Positions 34,055-45,525 of a DNA stretch of 64,000 nucleotides are shown in pieces (position 1 is the stretch's first letter; every line of letters begins with the position of its first letter). A program made the translations under genes and the position numbers. Below the pieces are notes generated by a model. It was not told the DNA's origin and ran no database searches. It saw nothing but the letters and a program-made list of their open reading frames with translations. Source of the stretch: Aphelocoma coerulescens (taxonomy: Eukaryota; Chordata; Aves; Passeriformes; Corvidae); contig NW_027183616.1 of NCBI RefSeq assembly GCF_041296385.1, positions 108,599-172,598 of the forward strand, given 5' to 3'.

Positions 34055-34200
34055 ACAAAAGCAGCGAGTCCACGAACCCTCTGCGTCCCTTCTCCTGCTC
34101 CTCCTCTCCCTCTCCCAGTGTCTCGCACCCTCTCCCGCTCTCCCTTTCGTTCCCCAACCCCCCCTCCCGCGGCCTCCCTCTCCCCAGGCCCGGCCGGGCC

Positions 34201-36702
34201 ATGCCCCCGGCCCGCCCCCGGCCCCGGGCGGGGCTGCCCCCTCCCCGCCCCCGGGCGTCCCGCCGCGGTCCCGCCTCCGCCCGGCTCTCGCCGTCCTGGC
34301 TGTGGCGCTGCTGGGCGGGCATCAGTGCCTGGCTCCTGGGCAGCATCGCCAGCCCCTGGCTCCGGCTGGCCCGACCCCTACCCCGGCCCCGGCCCCGGCC
34401 CCGGTCCCGGCCTCGGCTCCTCCCGGGGCCCGCCGGGGACACAGGCGGCGCGGCCGCTCCCGCCGCCTCCGCAGCGTCTTCCCCGCTCCGAGCTCCGCCG
34501 CTCTTGAGCGCGGCCGCCGGCCCCGAGCCGCCGGTGGCCCCTCCAAAAGAGCCCCCATGTGGGGATGGCCGGCCCGGGGCGGTTGAGCGGCGCTCGGGGG
34601 CCGTTCCTGGCCCCGGGCCGAGCGCTGACGGCCGCGTCTCGCGGGCACGGAAGGCGCAGCAGGGCCTGAAGGAGCGCTACCGGCTGGGTTCGCTGCTGGG
34701 GCGCGGCGGCTTCGGCAGCGTCTTCGCGGCCACGCGGCTCTCGGACGGCGCCCCGGTGAGTGGCGGGGCCGGCGGCGGGCGCAGGAGGCGGGGGGCAAAG
34801 GAGGAGGAGAAGGAGCATGGGGCTGGGCACGGCGGGCGGCGAGCTCAGCCCGCTGCTCCCCTTGCCTTGCAGGTGGCCATCAAACGGGTGCCGCGGAACC
34901 GCATCGGCCATTGGGGCGAGCTGGTGAGTGAGCGAGGGGCAGCGGGAGAGACCGGGGCGCGACGGGCGGGGATGAGCCGAGGCCCGGCAGGGTGGAAGCC
35001 GCCAGAACACTTCGAGGGAGAGCGGCCGTGGGGCCAGCGGAGCGCGCAGAGCGTCCCCGGCTGGCTGAGGGCTTCCCGAGCCCCGGCACGGCATCAGCTC
35101 CGCTGACAGCACCGTGCTCCTCCCACAGCCCGACGGCACCCGAGCACCACTGGAGATCGTGCTGCTGGACAAGGTGTCCGCTGGCTTCCCTGGCATCGTC
35201 CAGCTCCACGAGTGGCTGGAGCTCCCCAACAACGTGGTGATGGTGCTGGAGCGCCCGGAGCGGTCTCAGGACCTCCTTCACTTCATTTGGGCACGGGGCT
35301 TCCTGTGTGAGGAGGTGGCGCGGCACCTGTTCCGCCAGGTGCTGGAGGCCGTGCGGCACTGCACCAGCTGCGGGGTCCTGCACCGGGACATCAAACCGGA
35401 GAACATCCTGGTTGACCTGGCAACCGGGCAGGCCAAACTCATCGACTTTGGCTGTGGCACCTACCTGCAAGCCGCAGCCTACACCAGCTTTGCAGGTGAG
35501 CCCACGCAGGGGGAGGCTCCTGGTAGCGGCATCTCACAGCCCAACATCTCACGGCCCAACATCTCACAGCCCAAAGCCAGCTGTGGCAGGGGGGATTCTC
35601 CCTTTTGCTGCCAGTCATGGCAGCCGGAGTCTTCAGCTGAGCTGCTTTTGAGCGGCGCTGGCTGAAGGGCTATTTTCCAGCCTTGCTGGCAGCCTTTCGC
35701 CAGCCACTCTGCCCAGGACTGGCGCTGGGGCTGGGGCAGCCAGCGTCACAGAAACACCCGTGGGTGGGAGTAGCAGAGAGGGGGGCCCAGAACCTGTGCT
35801 CCAGCCCGTTTGGTGTGCAGGCGAGACAGGGCTCGGACTGCTCTGCTGCCCGTGCTTGCCTTGGCTTAAGAATGGTTTCTGGGGCAGTGCAGGCAGGGAG
35901 GATGAAAGCGTGGTTTTTCCCCAGCACCAAGTGGGTTTTTCCTTTGCATGGAATGCTCGGGCCTTGCCAGGGCTTCCGCTGCCCTCTTGCGACACCAGCG
36001 GCTTCTTTTCCAACCCCCAGTTTGTACGCAAGTCCCAGGTGCTGGCAAGAGGGCAGCGGGTCACGCCGCGTGCCGCTGCTGCGGCCCCCGCATGCCCAGG
36101 GATGCTGGGGCGAGGCTCTGGGAGCAGGCAGCGTCCCCCTGAAGAACTCCACCTCTATTCCATAGGAACACCGTCCTACAGCCCCCCGGAATGGACCCTG
36201 TTAGGCTGGTACCACGGCGAGGCAGCGACCGTCTGGTCCCTGGGCATCGTGCTGCACCAGATGGTCTGCGGGGAGCACCCTTTCAGGAGGGGCTGGCACA
36301 GCACCTGGGGCCGGCTCTCGCTCCCACGACGGCTCTCTCCAGGTGGATCCTCGTCTCTGCAGCACGGGGGGAATAGCAGTGCTGGGAGACAGCAGCGGGC
36401 TCAGGAGCATCCCGCACTGGCAGCTGCTGAGCAGGTGGCAATGTCCTGCTCTCCTGCTCTCCAAAAGAAAGAATTGATGGCAAAGTTTAGGCACAGCCCT
36501 GAGCACACGCAGCACGGCCTGGCCATGGCAAGAGTGGGGCAAAGCGGACAGGAGCCTTCTGCAACTGACTGGCGCTTTCTGCTTTCTCTCCGCAGAGTGC
36601 CAGGATCTCATCCGACGGTGTTTAACCGTGCTCTCCTCGGAAAGGCCCTCATTAGAAGACCTGTCCTGTGATCCTTGGATGCAGGATATTCACATGCCAT
36701 AG
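34201..36702 (+). CDS. PIM-like serine/threonine kinase, intact, 5 exons, 418 aa
   Basis: Exons: 34,201-34,755; 34,873-34,923; 35,129-35,495; 36,166-36,342; 36,596-36,702. All junctions are GT/AG and phases agree, giving 1,257 bp. Residues 1-159 are a Pro/Arg/Ala-rich, probably disordered extension; PIM1 is usually 313 aa, so this is long. The kinase domain starts near Y160: glycine loop GRGGFGSVF (167-175), VAIK lysine 189, helix-C Glu211, PIM hinge ERPE (243-246) with its proline, HRDIKPEN (287-294), DFG (308-310), SPPEW (330-334). The last exon closes the C lobe ([17 protein letters not shown]). PIM kinases are constitutively active Ser/Thr kinases of the cytoplasm and nucleus controlled mainly by abundance. 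The start was chosen as the Met opening the conserved frame; an in-frame Met at 33,853 would add 116 residues and is less likely because it spans the nonanucleotide repeat. Songbirds carry many PIM1-like copies. Confidence 0.88.
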
Positions 36703-36959
36703 GAGAAGGGAGAGAGCCACGTGCACGCTTTGACCCAGGGAGCCGGTAAGTTCCAGCTGCACACGCGCCTTGGCAGGAAGCAGCAAAGAAAGGCAGAGAT
36801 TTTGTCCTGCCTGAATCGCTGCGCAGGGCTCCTCAGCTGGGCACGCGCAGCCCTGCTGCTGGAGCTGAGCTGCTCTTCCCAGCACTGGTGGCCCCCATGC
36901 CAGCTGCTTTTGCTTGTTCTGCTTCAGCGACAGCCGGGGCCCTGGGCAGAGCACTGACA

Positions 36960-38251
36960 GCCTGCTCCAGCCCCAGGGAAGAAGGAGCCCCTGGGGAAGC
37001 TGTGGCAGGTGCGGCTGCTGCTGCTGGAGACATGGAGGGTGACATCAAGGATGACAAGCTCTTCCTCCACCTGGCAAGCTGAAGATGATGGACTTCAATT
37101 GTGACACCTTCTCCAAAGCCAGGCTCCACAGCGAATTTGCAGATGAGTCCACACGCAGGGGGATGCTCCCAGATTTGTGCATTGCACAGCCTGGCCGGGA
37201 AGCAAAGGTTTCCCCCTTTGCTGGGGCGGATGCAACCAATTCTTCAGTCGGCTGCCAAGCTGCTTTTTGGCAGGGCTGGGGGGATGGGCTGGGCTGGTTT
37301 TGAACTGGGAGTCTGCTCCTGGCCCTGCCAACAGCCCCCAGCACCCACCGTGGCCCGCGCTGGGGCTGGGGCTGGGGCAGCCAGCCCGACACAAACAAAG
37401 CCCCATGGTGGGAGCAGAGGTTGGACACCAGAAGCTGTGCATGGGCTGCTTTGCTCTGCAGGCAAGGAAGGGCTTGGGCTGCTCCAGTGCCCTTGTTTGC
37501 TTTGGGCTCAGCATGACTTTTGGGGGCAGTGCAGGGGGAAGGCAGAAAGCGTGGGCTGCCCTGGCCCGTGGGTGGGGTTTTCCCTCGCATGGCAGGCTTG
37601 GACCTTCCTCAAGGCCCAGCAGGGAGAAGATTTTTTACCTTTTTCCTTGTTTTCCCTTTTTGTCTGTAATCTCTTTTCATTGATTTATGGTTTGTTTTTC
37701 CAAAGGAAGCATTCTAGGTGCTGTCTGGTCCGGATGGCAAAGTGCTTGGGAGCAGCTGTGGCATGGATGGGACATGCCCTTGGAGAAGGGCTGAGGACAC
37801 CGTTTGGGAGCAGCTTTTCTTCTGGCGGCGGGAGGCGTGAGGTGGGTGCCCGTCCTCTTGGCACGGCTGGGATAAGGGCTTTTGGGAGACGGCAGCGAGC
37901 ACAGCGGCATCCTGCTCTGGGCAGCTGCTGAGGAGGTGGCTGTGCCACGGCCGGCTGCAGGCTGGGCACGTGTCCTGCCCTCCTGCTCTCCTGCCAGAGG
38001 CAGCAATGCTGGGCAGCTTTGGGCAGCGCCCTGAGCGCGGCCAGCACGGCCTGGGCACCGCGGGCGGCTGGGACAAGGGGGACGGGAGCCTTCAGCTGAC
38101 GGGTGCTTTCTGCTTTCTCTCCTTGCAGCCGGGCTCTGTGGATGCTGAGGCTGCTCTGGGCTCCACCAAGGCTCTGCTGCGGCTCAGCCCCGGGGCCACG
38201 AGAAGCCAAAGAAGAAACGCCGTGACCTGCAGCAGAGACGTGCTTGAGTAG
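36960..38251 (+). pseudogene. Second, decayed PIM-like copy downstream of the intact gene
   Basis: At about 36,975-37,145 the catalytic/DFG exon is recognisable but degraded: the HRD segment reads GDIKDDK, a stop interrupts after LHLAS, and KLKMMDFNCDTFSK follows. Intron-like sequence follows (37,190-38,128), including a block at 37,850-38,080 related to intron 4 of the intact gene. An AG at 38,128 opens a last frame to the TAG at 38,249-38,251 with no PIM resemblance. The exon order shows an old tandem duplication of the PIM locus; 20.16-20.70 kb is its inverted cousin. Confidence 0.7.
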
Positions 38252-38259
38252 CTCGGCAG

Positions 38260-39990
38260 TGCAGCTCAAGTTTGCAGAGTGTGCACCTCCGGGGGAAAAT
38301 ATGACACCCCCCCAATAACAAACTTGTTCAGTAACTTCTGAAATGAAATCAGTCTGGGATGACCCCCAATGCCATTTTTCAGCTTGCTCAAGCTGAAGCC
38401 CAGCCCTTCTCTGAACAGTTCTCTCCCCCACCTGCCTTTTGCTCCACAAGTGCTCCCTCTTTCCCCCAGTGAGTTCCCAGCTCACCGCAGTCCCCATTGC
38501 ACTGTAGCCTTCCTTGATGGCCCTGGCCATGAGGAAGAATGAGCCCCAGGTTTAGGGACTCGTGTTGTCACTGGCTGAAGAACAGCAATGTCTCAAAGGT
38601 CTGGTGAGATTTGGGGGTCATTCAGAGCTGCTCTCCAGGCCTCAGCTCTGCTCACTGCTGGCTTCCCACTTCCTTTTCCTCATTCTTCACAAAGCAGGAT
38701 GAGCTCTGTGAATGCCCTTGACCCTCGCCACCCTTCCCAGCCCAGCCACCCAGCCCAGTTAGGCTTAAGCTGGAGCTTCTCTGTCTCCTCTGGCACCCCA
38801 GTGCAGTCCCCTCTGTGGGGAGCAGCAGCCCCAGAGCACAGCACACAACAGTGCAGGCCACAGCCGGAGCAGCTCCCTGCAGCCATGGCTTGGCTCTTTG
38901 TGGCAACCAAATGCTCCCTGTTTGCAGCTGTCCCTGGAGGATGGCCCCAGGGCAGAGCCCAGCCGGGCTCCCAGTGCATCCCCTGGAGCCTGGGGCAGAC
39001 AGCGCTCGCAGAGCTGAGGTTCATGGTGAGCACCCAGAGCTGTGGCTCGCAGTCGGTGTTTGCAAGCGTTGTGATCTCATCTCCTGCAACCTGTGGGGAA
39101 AACGAGCTGTGCGGCCAGGCCAGCACCGCCCCTCTTGGCAGGGACGAGGCTGAAGGCCTTTCCTGTTACCGAGGAGGCGGCATTAAGCCTTAGCAGGGCC
39201 TGGCAGCTGTGGAGCCGGATCTCGCCCGCTGTCCGGGACTCGCTGCCCACCAACCGCCCCCACCCCCCGCGCTCCCTTCTGCAGGGACAGAAGGCTCTGG
39301 CTGTACCAGGCTTTCCATCACGTCTGTGTACCCATAGCTGTGGAACGCACATGGAGAGGGAAAGTGTCAGTCACGGTGCTTGCACACTCCTTCCTTTCCA
39401 TACAGGACACATTCCTGCGCACCCCCTGTCAGGGTCTATTCAAAGGAGAGGCATGGATAGAGATTTCCCACAGAGCTCTGACTCTGGCGGAACTCACCTT
39501 GTCAGCCAGCAGCCAGGGCATTTTTTTCCCAGCTCTGTGTCAGTCGGTGCCCAAGAGCTGAAGGGAGCAGCATTTAGAAGCAGTTTCCAGATTTCTAGGC
39601 AGGCAGTGGAGCTGACAAGCATCCGTGCAACTCGCCGTGTTCATCAGGAGGGGCTGCTGCTTCTTTGGGAATACGGCACAATGGAGACACGAGACTTGGA
39701 AAAATCCCAGCTCTCTGTGGATTTGCGCAGGAGGAGGAGCAGCAGAAACACTTTGTGTCTGCTTGTGGAGACACAAGGTCCAAGGAGCGGGGCTGGCAGA
39801 GGGTGACCTGGGCCGCTGGCAGCTCAAGTCCCGTGTGTTGGGTCTGCCTGAGGGAAAGTTCATGGGCCTTCCAGGGCTGTGCTTTGCATTGGTAGCTGGA
39901 CGGGTGCTGATAATAGAGCGGTGTTCTGGCTACTGCCCAGCAGCGCTGTCCCTCTGCCATTCCTTCCCCCATCAGAGGGGATGGGAGTGG
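38260..39990. other. No gene recognised downstream of PIM copy 1
   Basis: The part up to about 39,535 is conserved in the duplicate. Frames such as the one at 38,588 are open in both copies but differ by frame-shifting indels around 38,880 and 39,000, which argues against coding. A possible minus-strand GTGAGT donor (ACTCACC) at about 39,493 is also present near 63,964. Confidence 0.35.
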
Positions 39991-40150
39991 GCAGGATCCT
40001 GGCAGGGGACACAGCCAGACCAGCGGACCCAAATCAGCCAAGGGGATGTTCCAACCATATGACTCCAGCTCAGATGTATAAAGCAAAGGGAGAGAGGAGG
40101 AAGGGCACCTTTTCCCCCAGAAGCTGAAGTTTCCCTGAGGGTTCCAGTTC
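39990..40150 (+). mobile_element. Interspersed avian repeat with TATA-like box, copy 2
   Basis: Aligns with 19,480-19,690: ACCCAAATCAGCCAAGGGGATG, GATGTATAAAGC, and AGAGGAGGAAGGGCACC. It is more diverged than copy 1. Confidence 0.45.
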
Positions 40151-40169
40151 CAAACTGTTGACCCTTTTT

Positions 40170-41890
40170 GGAGGCATAAGATTGTCACCTCATAGTCTTC
40201 CAGTCACCCTCGAGTTGTAGAATTTTAGAGCAGTCAAATCAATCAAGTTCACATTTTCTAGATATTGCTGTGTCATTTTCTTGATATCCACGTGAGAGGG
40301 GACACAGTGATGGATGGGTTTGCATGGGAGCTCCAGAGCCCCGGAATGGAGAGCCTGAGTGTCCCAGCAGGATTTGCAGGAGTGTGGGGCAGCTGGAAAG
40401 AAGATCGTGGGCAATATTCTCCTGCCTCCATCTTCCAAGGCAACTTTGATTCAGTCCCTGTCTGCACCATGCCATGGGGCCTCCAGAGGCCCAGGGAGGT
40501 GTCTGGGTGGCCCCAGAAGGCACTTGCAGAACCCTGGGGCACCAGGGAAGGGGTAGGAGCATCCCTGTGGTGCTGGGAGAGACACGCAGAGGGGGGCCAC
40601 CCCTGGTGCCCAGGCAAGAGCTGCATTCAGGCAGCCAAATTCATGCAGGGTCTGCCCGGGCGCTGCCAAGGACCTGTCCAGTGAGCTCCTGTCCTCTTTC
40701 ACCTCTTTGTATTTTCTCTGTATTTCTTTGTATTTATCCTTATTATTATCTTTGTATTTGTTGACCCTCAAAATGCCATTAGAAATCATTTTCCCTCAAA
40801 ATAAATACTGACTTATTTTAGTGTGCTGCTTTGGACAAATTTGCAGGAAAATATCCTCTGACAGAAGGCAGGTTACAACCAGCCCTCTCCCACCAGGTCT
40901 GGGAAAAAAATATTTTCCTCTGAGGAAAGTGAAAGAGAACCTATTTATTTAACAAACACACAGGAAAAGGATAATAATGCTGAATACTAAAACCTCTCGC
41001 TGTGGAGAGAAACCTGGGAAGATTTCAGAGTCCTTCTGTAGGTGTGCTCTCTCTCCTCCTCCTTGGAGCTGGGTTGGTGTCCTCCAGGGCCTCGGTGGAA
41101 AATTCTCCCGGTGTGTTCTGATGTTGAAACAGTCCAGAAGTGAAGAAGGGAAAAAGCCCAAGTCCCAGGAAAACAAACTTCAACTCTCCATCTCCCTCTG
41201 GAGAAAAGGAGCCGAAAGCGGACTGGAAAGCAAGCAGGGCGCTCCCTCCGCTCTTCTCGCTGCTGCAGCAGAACACAGAGGCGTGTGTGTCTGTGTCCTT
41301 GAACAACTGCTTTGAAAAGTTTGCTCGGTTTTTTCTCTCTCCCCCGTCGGGCTCAGTTTAAAGGCACAGAAAGGCACAGGATTGATTTCTGGGCAGAGAG
41401 CAGCGATAGGGGATACACATCATAAACTCACCCCCAGACAGGAATGTACAGAGTTGGAGAGCTCTACAGTCCTGTGTCTTTAGTTCCAAGGGTATGGAAG
41501 TGTCGATGGGTCCTTTGGTAATCGCACAGTTCTGTATCGGTTCCCGCCATGTGGAGCCATTTTTATACAGAAGTCAGTGTATTCACACAGCACAGATTGT
41601 TGTGTTTTCCTGTGTATCAATTTCTGTGTAAACCTGCATCCCGTTGTACAGTTTTATCGATGTATGAATTTCTGTGTAAAGCTGCGTGGCCTTGTAGAGT
41701 TTGGTTCAGGCTCTGTGGGTGTTGAGAGAGTTCGATGGATGTTTGGCTTTCTCTCCAGATGTGTATCTGTACAGGTATCACCGTGTGACCCATCAGACAT
41801 TTAACTGTGTGAACCAAAAGGGATCTTTGTATCTTTCCATATGGAGAGCAGAGATGGAACAATCTGCAGGAAGCTTGTAACAGAATGTTG
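40170..41890. other. No gene seen; two 48-bp tandem units near 41.62 kb
   Basis: TTTCTGTGTAAA followed by a CTGC word recurs at 41,621 and 41,669. The region 40,940-41,400 has the look of an old LTR (short T-rich tail, CTGTGTCCTTGAACAACTG) but I could not define ends. Nothing else is identifiable. Confidence 0.35.
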
Positions 41891-41899
41891 GGGTTTTGG

Positions 41900-42790
41900 G
41901 AGTTCTCCTGGGGTTTTCTTCTGTTAAAGGAATTTTCCCCATCCATGTTGCCACGGGGACAAATTACTGGGTGCTTAAGAAAAACAGAAAACCTGGCCAT
42001 AGGGGTGGGGTGCATCTTGCTACTCTTTTTTTCACCTGGCTGTGTGGGCAGTCAGTCCCTGGCGTTTTGGATGACGGAGAGAGAGGCTGCTTCTTCGGCT
42101 GCTTTCCTTCTACCGGAGAGACCCCGGGATTCCCAAGCCCGCCTTCCCTGCCCCGCTGGGAGCCAGGCTGCGGCCGCCCTGCCGCTGCCATTGCTTCAAG
42201 CCTTCGCTGCTCTGTAGCCCGGCTCTCCCTGCCTGCCGAGACCTCCGGGGGTTCCCACCGCAGCTCCGGAACTTTGATACATCTTGTCTGCCATGCAGGA
42301 TTTGTGCTCATCCCTGCTGTTCCAGCCTGCCGTTCCAGCCTGCCATTCCAGCCTGCTGTTCCCGAGGGTCCGGCTGGACATCGGGATCGGCTGCCCAGGG
42401 GGTTTTTGAAATCTTTGTTCCATCCCTTCCCGGGATCCCAGGCCGTCAGTGCCGCGTGCTCCCCGAGCTCGCTCCGGAGCGCCCCCTGCAGCCCAGGGGG
42501 AACCATCGCACCTGCCCTGCTCACCAGGAGCCGCCAGCGCCACTGCTGGCTGAGAGCAGAACTGCACCCAAGGGGAAACGGCCTGACAGCCAAGAAGGCT
42601 GGGACTGGGTTTGTGATTGTTTGCTGTTACTGCCATAGCTATTGCTGTTTGTTTGACTGGTTATACACATATAGATATATATTAGTAAAGAACTGTTATT
42701 CCTGTTCCTCATATCTTTGCCTATAAAGCTCCTTAATTTCAAAATTATAATAATTCAGAGGGAAGGGGGTTGCAATTTTTTTTCCTTCCA
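41900..42790 (+). mobile_element. Probable LTR-type endogenous retroviral fragment
   Basis: CTTCTACCGGAGAGACCCCG, a CATTCCAGCCTGC-type short tandem, AGTAAAGAACTGTTATTCCTG and the terminal TTTCAAAATTATAATAATTC stretch before an AGAGGGAAGGGGGTT purine run are words I associate with a common passerine LTR family. Ends are approximate. Confidence 0.5.
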
Positions 42791-42839
42791 TTTCAGGAGA
42801 GACTCCTGCCTTCCTTGGCAGACACCTGTCTTTCAAACC

Positions 42840-43005
42840 AAGACACTGGGAGCAACTGGGACCACAGTGGGGGCAAATGCTATCATACAGGGAGTGACTG
42901 GGTTCATACTGGAAGTGACTGGAGCCACATTGGACTCTTACTGAGAGTGAAAGCAACCATACTGGGTGTGACTGGGAGCCACTGGGACCACGCTGTGTGT
43001 GAGAA
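42840..43005 (-). repeat. MHC class II intron-type minisatellite, inverted
   Basis: GGGAGTGACTGGGTTCATAC and GGAAGTGACTGGAGCCAC are reverse complements of the CCCAGTCACTCCCAGTATGA type repeated at 57,230-57,880. No exon accompanies it. Confidence 0.7.
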
Positions 43006-43009
43006 ATGA

Positions 43010-43284
43010 GACAACTCTTAGTTAAAAATTAAAATAATTTATTAAAAATGGAAAAATTGAAAAATTACAAAAATTAGCAAAATATAAAAATTTGGGATCC
43101 TATGGCTCGATAGATGGTATGCCCCAGGAGCGCAGGGATTTTAGATCTTCTGGCTGAAACAGCACTAGAGCTCAGGTAGAGAAAAAGGACTTACAGTGCT
43201 AGGCTGGCTTTTGGCTGGTCCAAAAGCAAAAAAATATTTCTAAAGGCTCCTTAATAGGAGTAGGCTTTCCCACCACTATTTTTT
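43010..43284. other. A/T-rich, no gene
   Basis: A-rich TAAAAATTAAAATAATT sequence followed by unremarkable DNA up to the TTTG run that borders the duplicated PAK spacer. Confidence 0.3.
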
Positions 43285-43907
43285 TGTTTGTTTGTTTGTT
43301 TTAATAAATTGCATGCACTAATTCCCATCCATTTGCTGCAAATGATCCCCCAGGAAAGCTTCCACAAAGGGCCCCATAGCTGTGGCGGTTCTCTTCTAAA
43401 GCAGCCCAGGAACAGCTCCTGGGTTCAGGAGCAAAGCCTAAGCGGTTAGGAGCTTGCACTTCATTGCCAAGGGAATTGCTCTCTTGGCACACCGTCAAGG
43501 GTCACAGCAGAGAGCCAAGGCCTCTAATGGCAGGATTTGGAGCAAGAAAGTGCTTTCCCTCACTCCTGGGCAAGTTTTAGAAGTACTTGTGAGGCTCCCT
43601 GCCAGCCTGCAATTTGCAGGTTGTCTCGGCTGAAGCAGCAAGCTGAGGAAATGACAGTGTCCAATGCCACGCGCTCTCCCGTGGAGGGAACGCAACCCCT
43701 GCAGGTTACGTTGCAAATACTCTCCAGCCGCCAGCGAGTGCAGACACCCCCTTTTTAGCTGATGCTGTTGGCAGGAGCTTTAGCAAAGGAGCGGCACCTT
43801 AATGGCACTTTTGCTCCCAAATCTGCTTCATCACTACAAACGAGCATCAAGAGCAAAGTGAAGCAAAAGCCGTGTGATGGCTACCCCCAGGATAAACCTT
43901 TACTTAC

Positions 43908-43986
43908 GAGTCAGGTGGGTCAGGAAGTAGCCGGAATACGCCACAGAAAAAACCGTGCAAACCGCGGCACAGACTTGCCCGATCAT
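43908..43986 (-). pseudogene. Orphan first coding exon of a PAK-like gene
   Basis: A 79-bp exon identical in structure to 52,929-53,007: ATG at 43,986, 26 codons plus one base, then a strong GTAAGTAA donor. Homology to the PAK locus stops at 43,285 and no downstream PAK exon is found between there and 32 kb on this strand. The exon and its promoter are therefore stranded at the edge of the array. Confidence 0.75.
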
Positions 43987-44194
43987 TCTAGCAGTGCTGT
44001 GCGGGTTTGCACACTGAATGCCACCCGGGGGAAAAACCAAGACTCCTCTCGGGGTGCAGGCCGTCTGCTGAGAACGCCTCAGTCACGAGGGTCCTCCTGC
44101 AGCGAGCGAGCCAAAGAGCTGCTCTGGACAAGGAGGCCTCGCGCGCGCCGGGACAACGTCGCGCTGACAGCACTGTGATGCGGCCCGGCTCCCT

Positions 44195-44202
44195 TGACGT
44201 CA
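44195..44202. promoter_or_regulatory. Perfect CRE palindrome TGACGTCA, copy A
   Basis: TGACGTCA followed by CAATAGC, about 210 bp upstream (minus strand) of the orphan exon's ATG, inside a CpG-containing stretch. It is the consensus site for CREB/CREM/ATF factors. The same site sits at 53,216-53,223 upstream of the complete gene. Confidence 0.7.
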
Positions 44203-45519
44203 CAATAGCAGCCGCTCTGGCTCTGTTGGCGTAGTTACGCCCGGCAACCGAAATCTTCTGTACAGCTGACGCAAAAGAAAAGCCTGGGAAGATCTCCTCA
44301 GTCATAAAGCAGGAGAAAAAATCCTTACCGTCCATAAGCCAGTGCTCAAGGCATCCCGGGGTAACTCCGAAAATGCACCGATCCAGCAGGCCCCCAAGAA
44401 ATCCAAGCAAACGTGGCTTTTCCTCCCCAAGGCTTTGACTAAAAGCAAGTGTGCTTGTTCCTGCTGGCATCTTTGTTGCTTCTGAAAGCCCTAACTGCTT
44501 TGATGACATTTAGGGGACAAAAGAAGCCAAGGAAATCAGTTTCCAGGAGTACTGCAGTGCGCAGTTGCTTCTTGAGCACGTAGGTGCATGCTGACCTTTG
44601 CTCGGACTCACTTTGGAGCCTGACCTCCCTTTCTGGCAGGGAGGTGTTGGCTTGTCTCCTGACACAAAGCTCCTCTCTTCCTGCTTGCTCTTTCTTTGGC
44701 ACCTTAACGTCGGACAACATGCAGAAGAGCTGCGCGCTGATTCTCGGGCTGCCACAGTTTTGTTGTGTTGCAGCTCTGGCAGCAGCCTGCGGCTACCGCT
44801 CTGCGGTGGCCTGCAGGTGCCGAGCCCAAAGAAGGCCCGTTTCAAGCAGTCAAAAGCTGCAGCCTCACAGATGTTTGCCCAGGCTCCATGCTCCCTGTAA
44901 GATTCCTTGCAGACATTTGGATAGCCACATCCCAAAGAAAATGAGATGCAGTCATTCCCTTCTCTGTCAAAAGCTCCAGTTAAAGGCAGGAGCCAGCTTG
45001 AAAGAGGAGAGCAAGTACTGAGTGGGAGAGGGAAACGAGTGCATGCAACTCCTCTGGAAACCAACTCTGCTTGCCCATGCACGAATGACTCCGGGCTTAG
45101 CTCTCTTTTCTGGTGACTCAGCACAGACACGTCCTGTCTGCTGGGGGACAACTGCTGCAGTGTCTTTGAGGAGCTTCACACTGGGCTCTTCACACGTCGG
45201 ATGCTGCGGGTGCCATTTGAAAATCGATGCAATGGCTGAAAGGCCCAGCTGCACCTTGAAATTCTGTTGCTGAAAAACTGCAGTAATTTACCAGGGTAAT
45301 TCCCCCAATTTGAAAGCGTCTCGTTTTCCCCATCTCCTAGAGAGCTAACGTCAACCAGCCAGTTGTAGAGCTTACAGAAGGAAGAATGAGGCCTTAGCAG
45401 GGAAAGCCGAGCGTAGGCCCTCGGACTCCCTTGAGCAGAGCGCGTTAGTGCCCCAAAAGGACCAGAGAGGGAAGCGTTTGGGGGACGTGCCATTTCAGCC
45501 CTCCTTGGCTCTTGGATGC

Positions 45520-45525
45520 CACGTG
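45520..45525. promoter_or_regulatory. CACGTG E-box in GC-rich PAK spacer, copy A
   Basis: GCCACGTGACC lies at the edge of a GC-rich segment (45,520-45,760) between the poly(A) signal of one PAK-like gene and the promoter of the next; duplicated at 54,541-54,546. A USF/TFE-type binding site is plausible. Confidence 0.35.

Larger units (their letters stand above)
32070..39535. repeat. Segmental duplication, copy 1 (MHC class II tail + PIM block)
   Basis: Matches 57,887-64,000 in the same orientation from GCCAGTGTATCCTCCTGTCCC-like sequence onward. Coding exons of the PIM gene are almost identical (two substitutions noticed by eye in exons 1-4). The main structural difference is about 1.35 kb present here between roughly 36,510 and 37,860 and absent from copy 2. 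The right parts (39,380 onward) are more diverged. Confidence 0.93.

Noticed and set aside
33853..35106. 417-codon single-exon reading of the PIM locus
   Set aside because: It reads through two introns with clear GT/AG borders and leaves the kinase domain frame; the spliced five-exon model restores all kinase motifs.
34378..35470. Long minus-strand frames opposite the PIM gene
   Set aside because: Shadows of a GC-rich coding strand without family resemblance.
36596..36702. Reading PIM copy 1 as a pseudogene because of the decayed exon at 36.97 kb
   Set aside because: The decayed exon belongs to a second downstream copy; the first gene closes with a proper exon 5 and stop before it.
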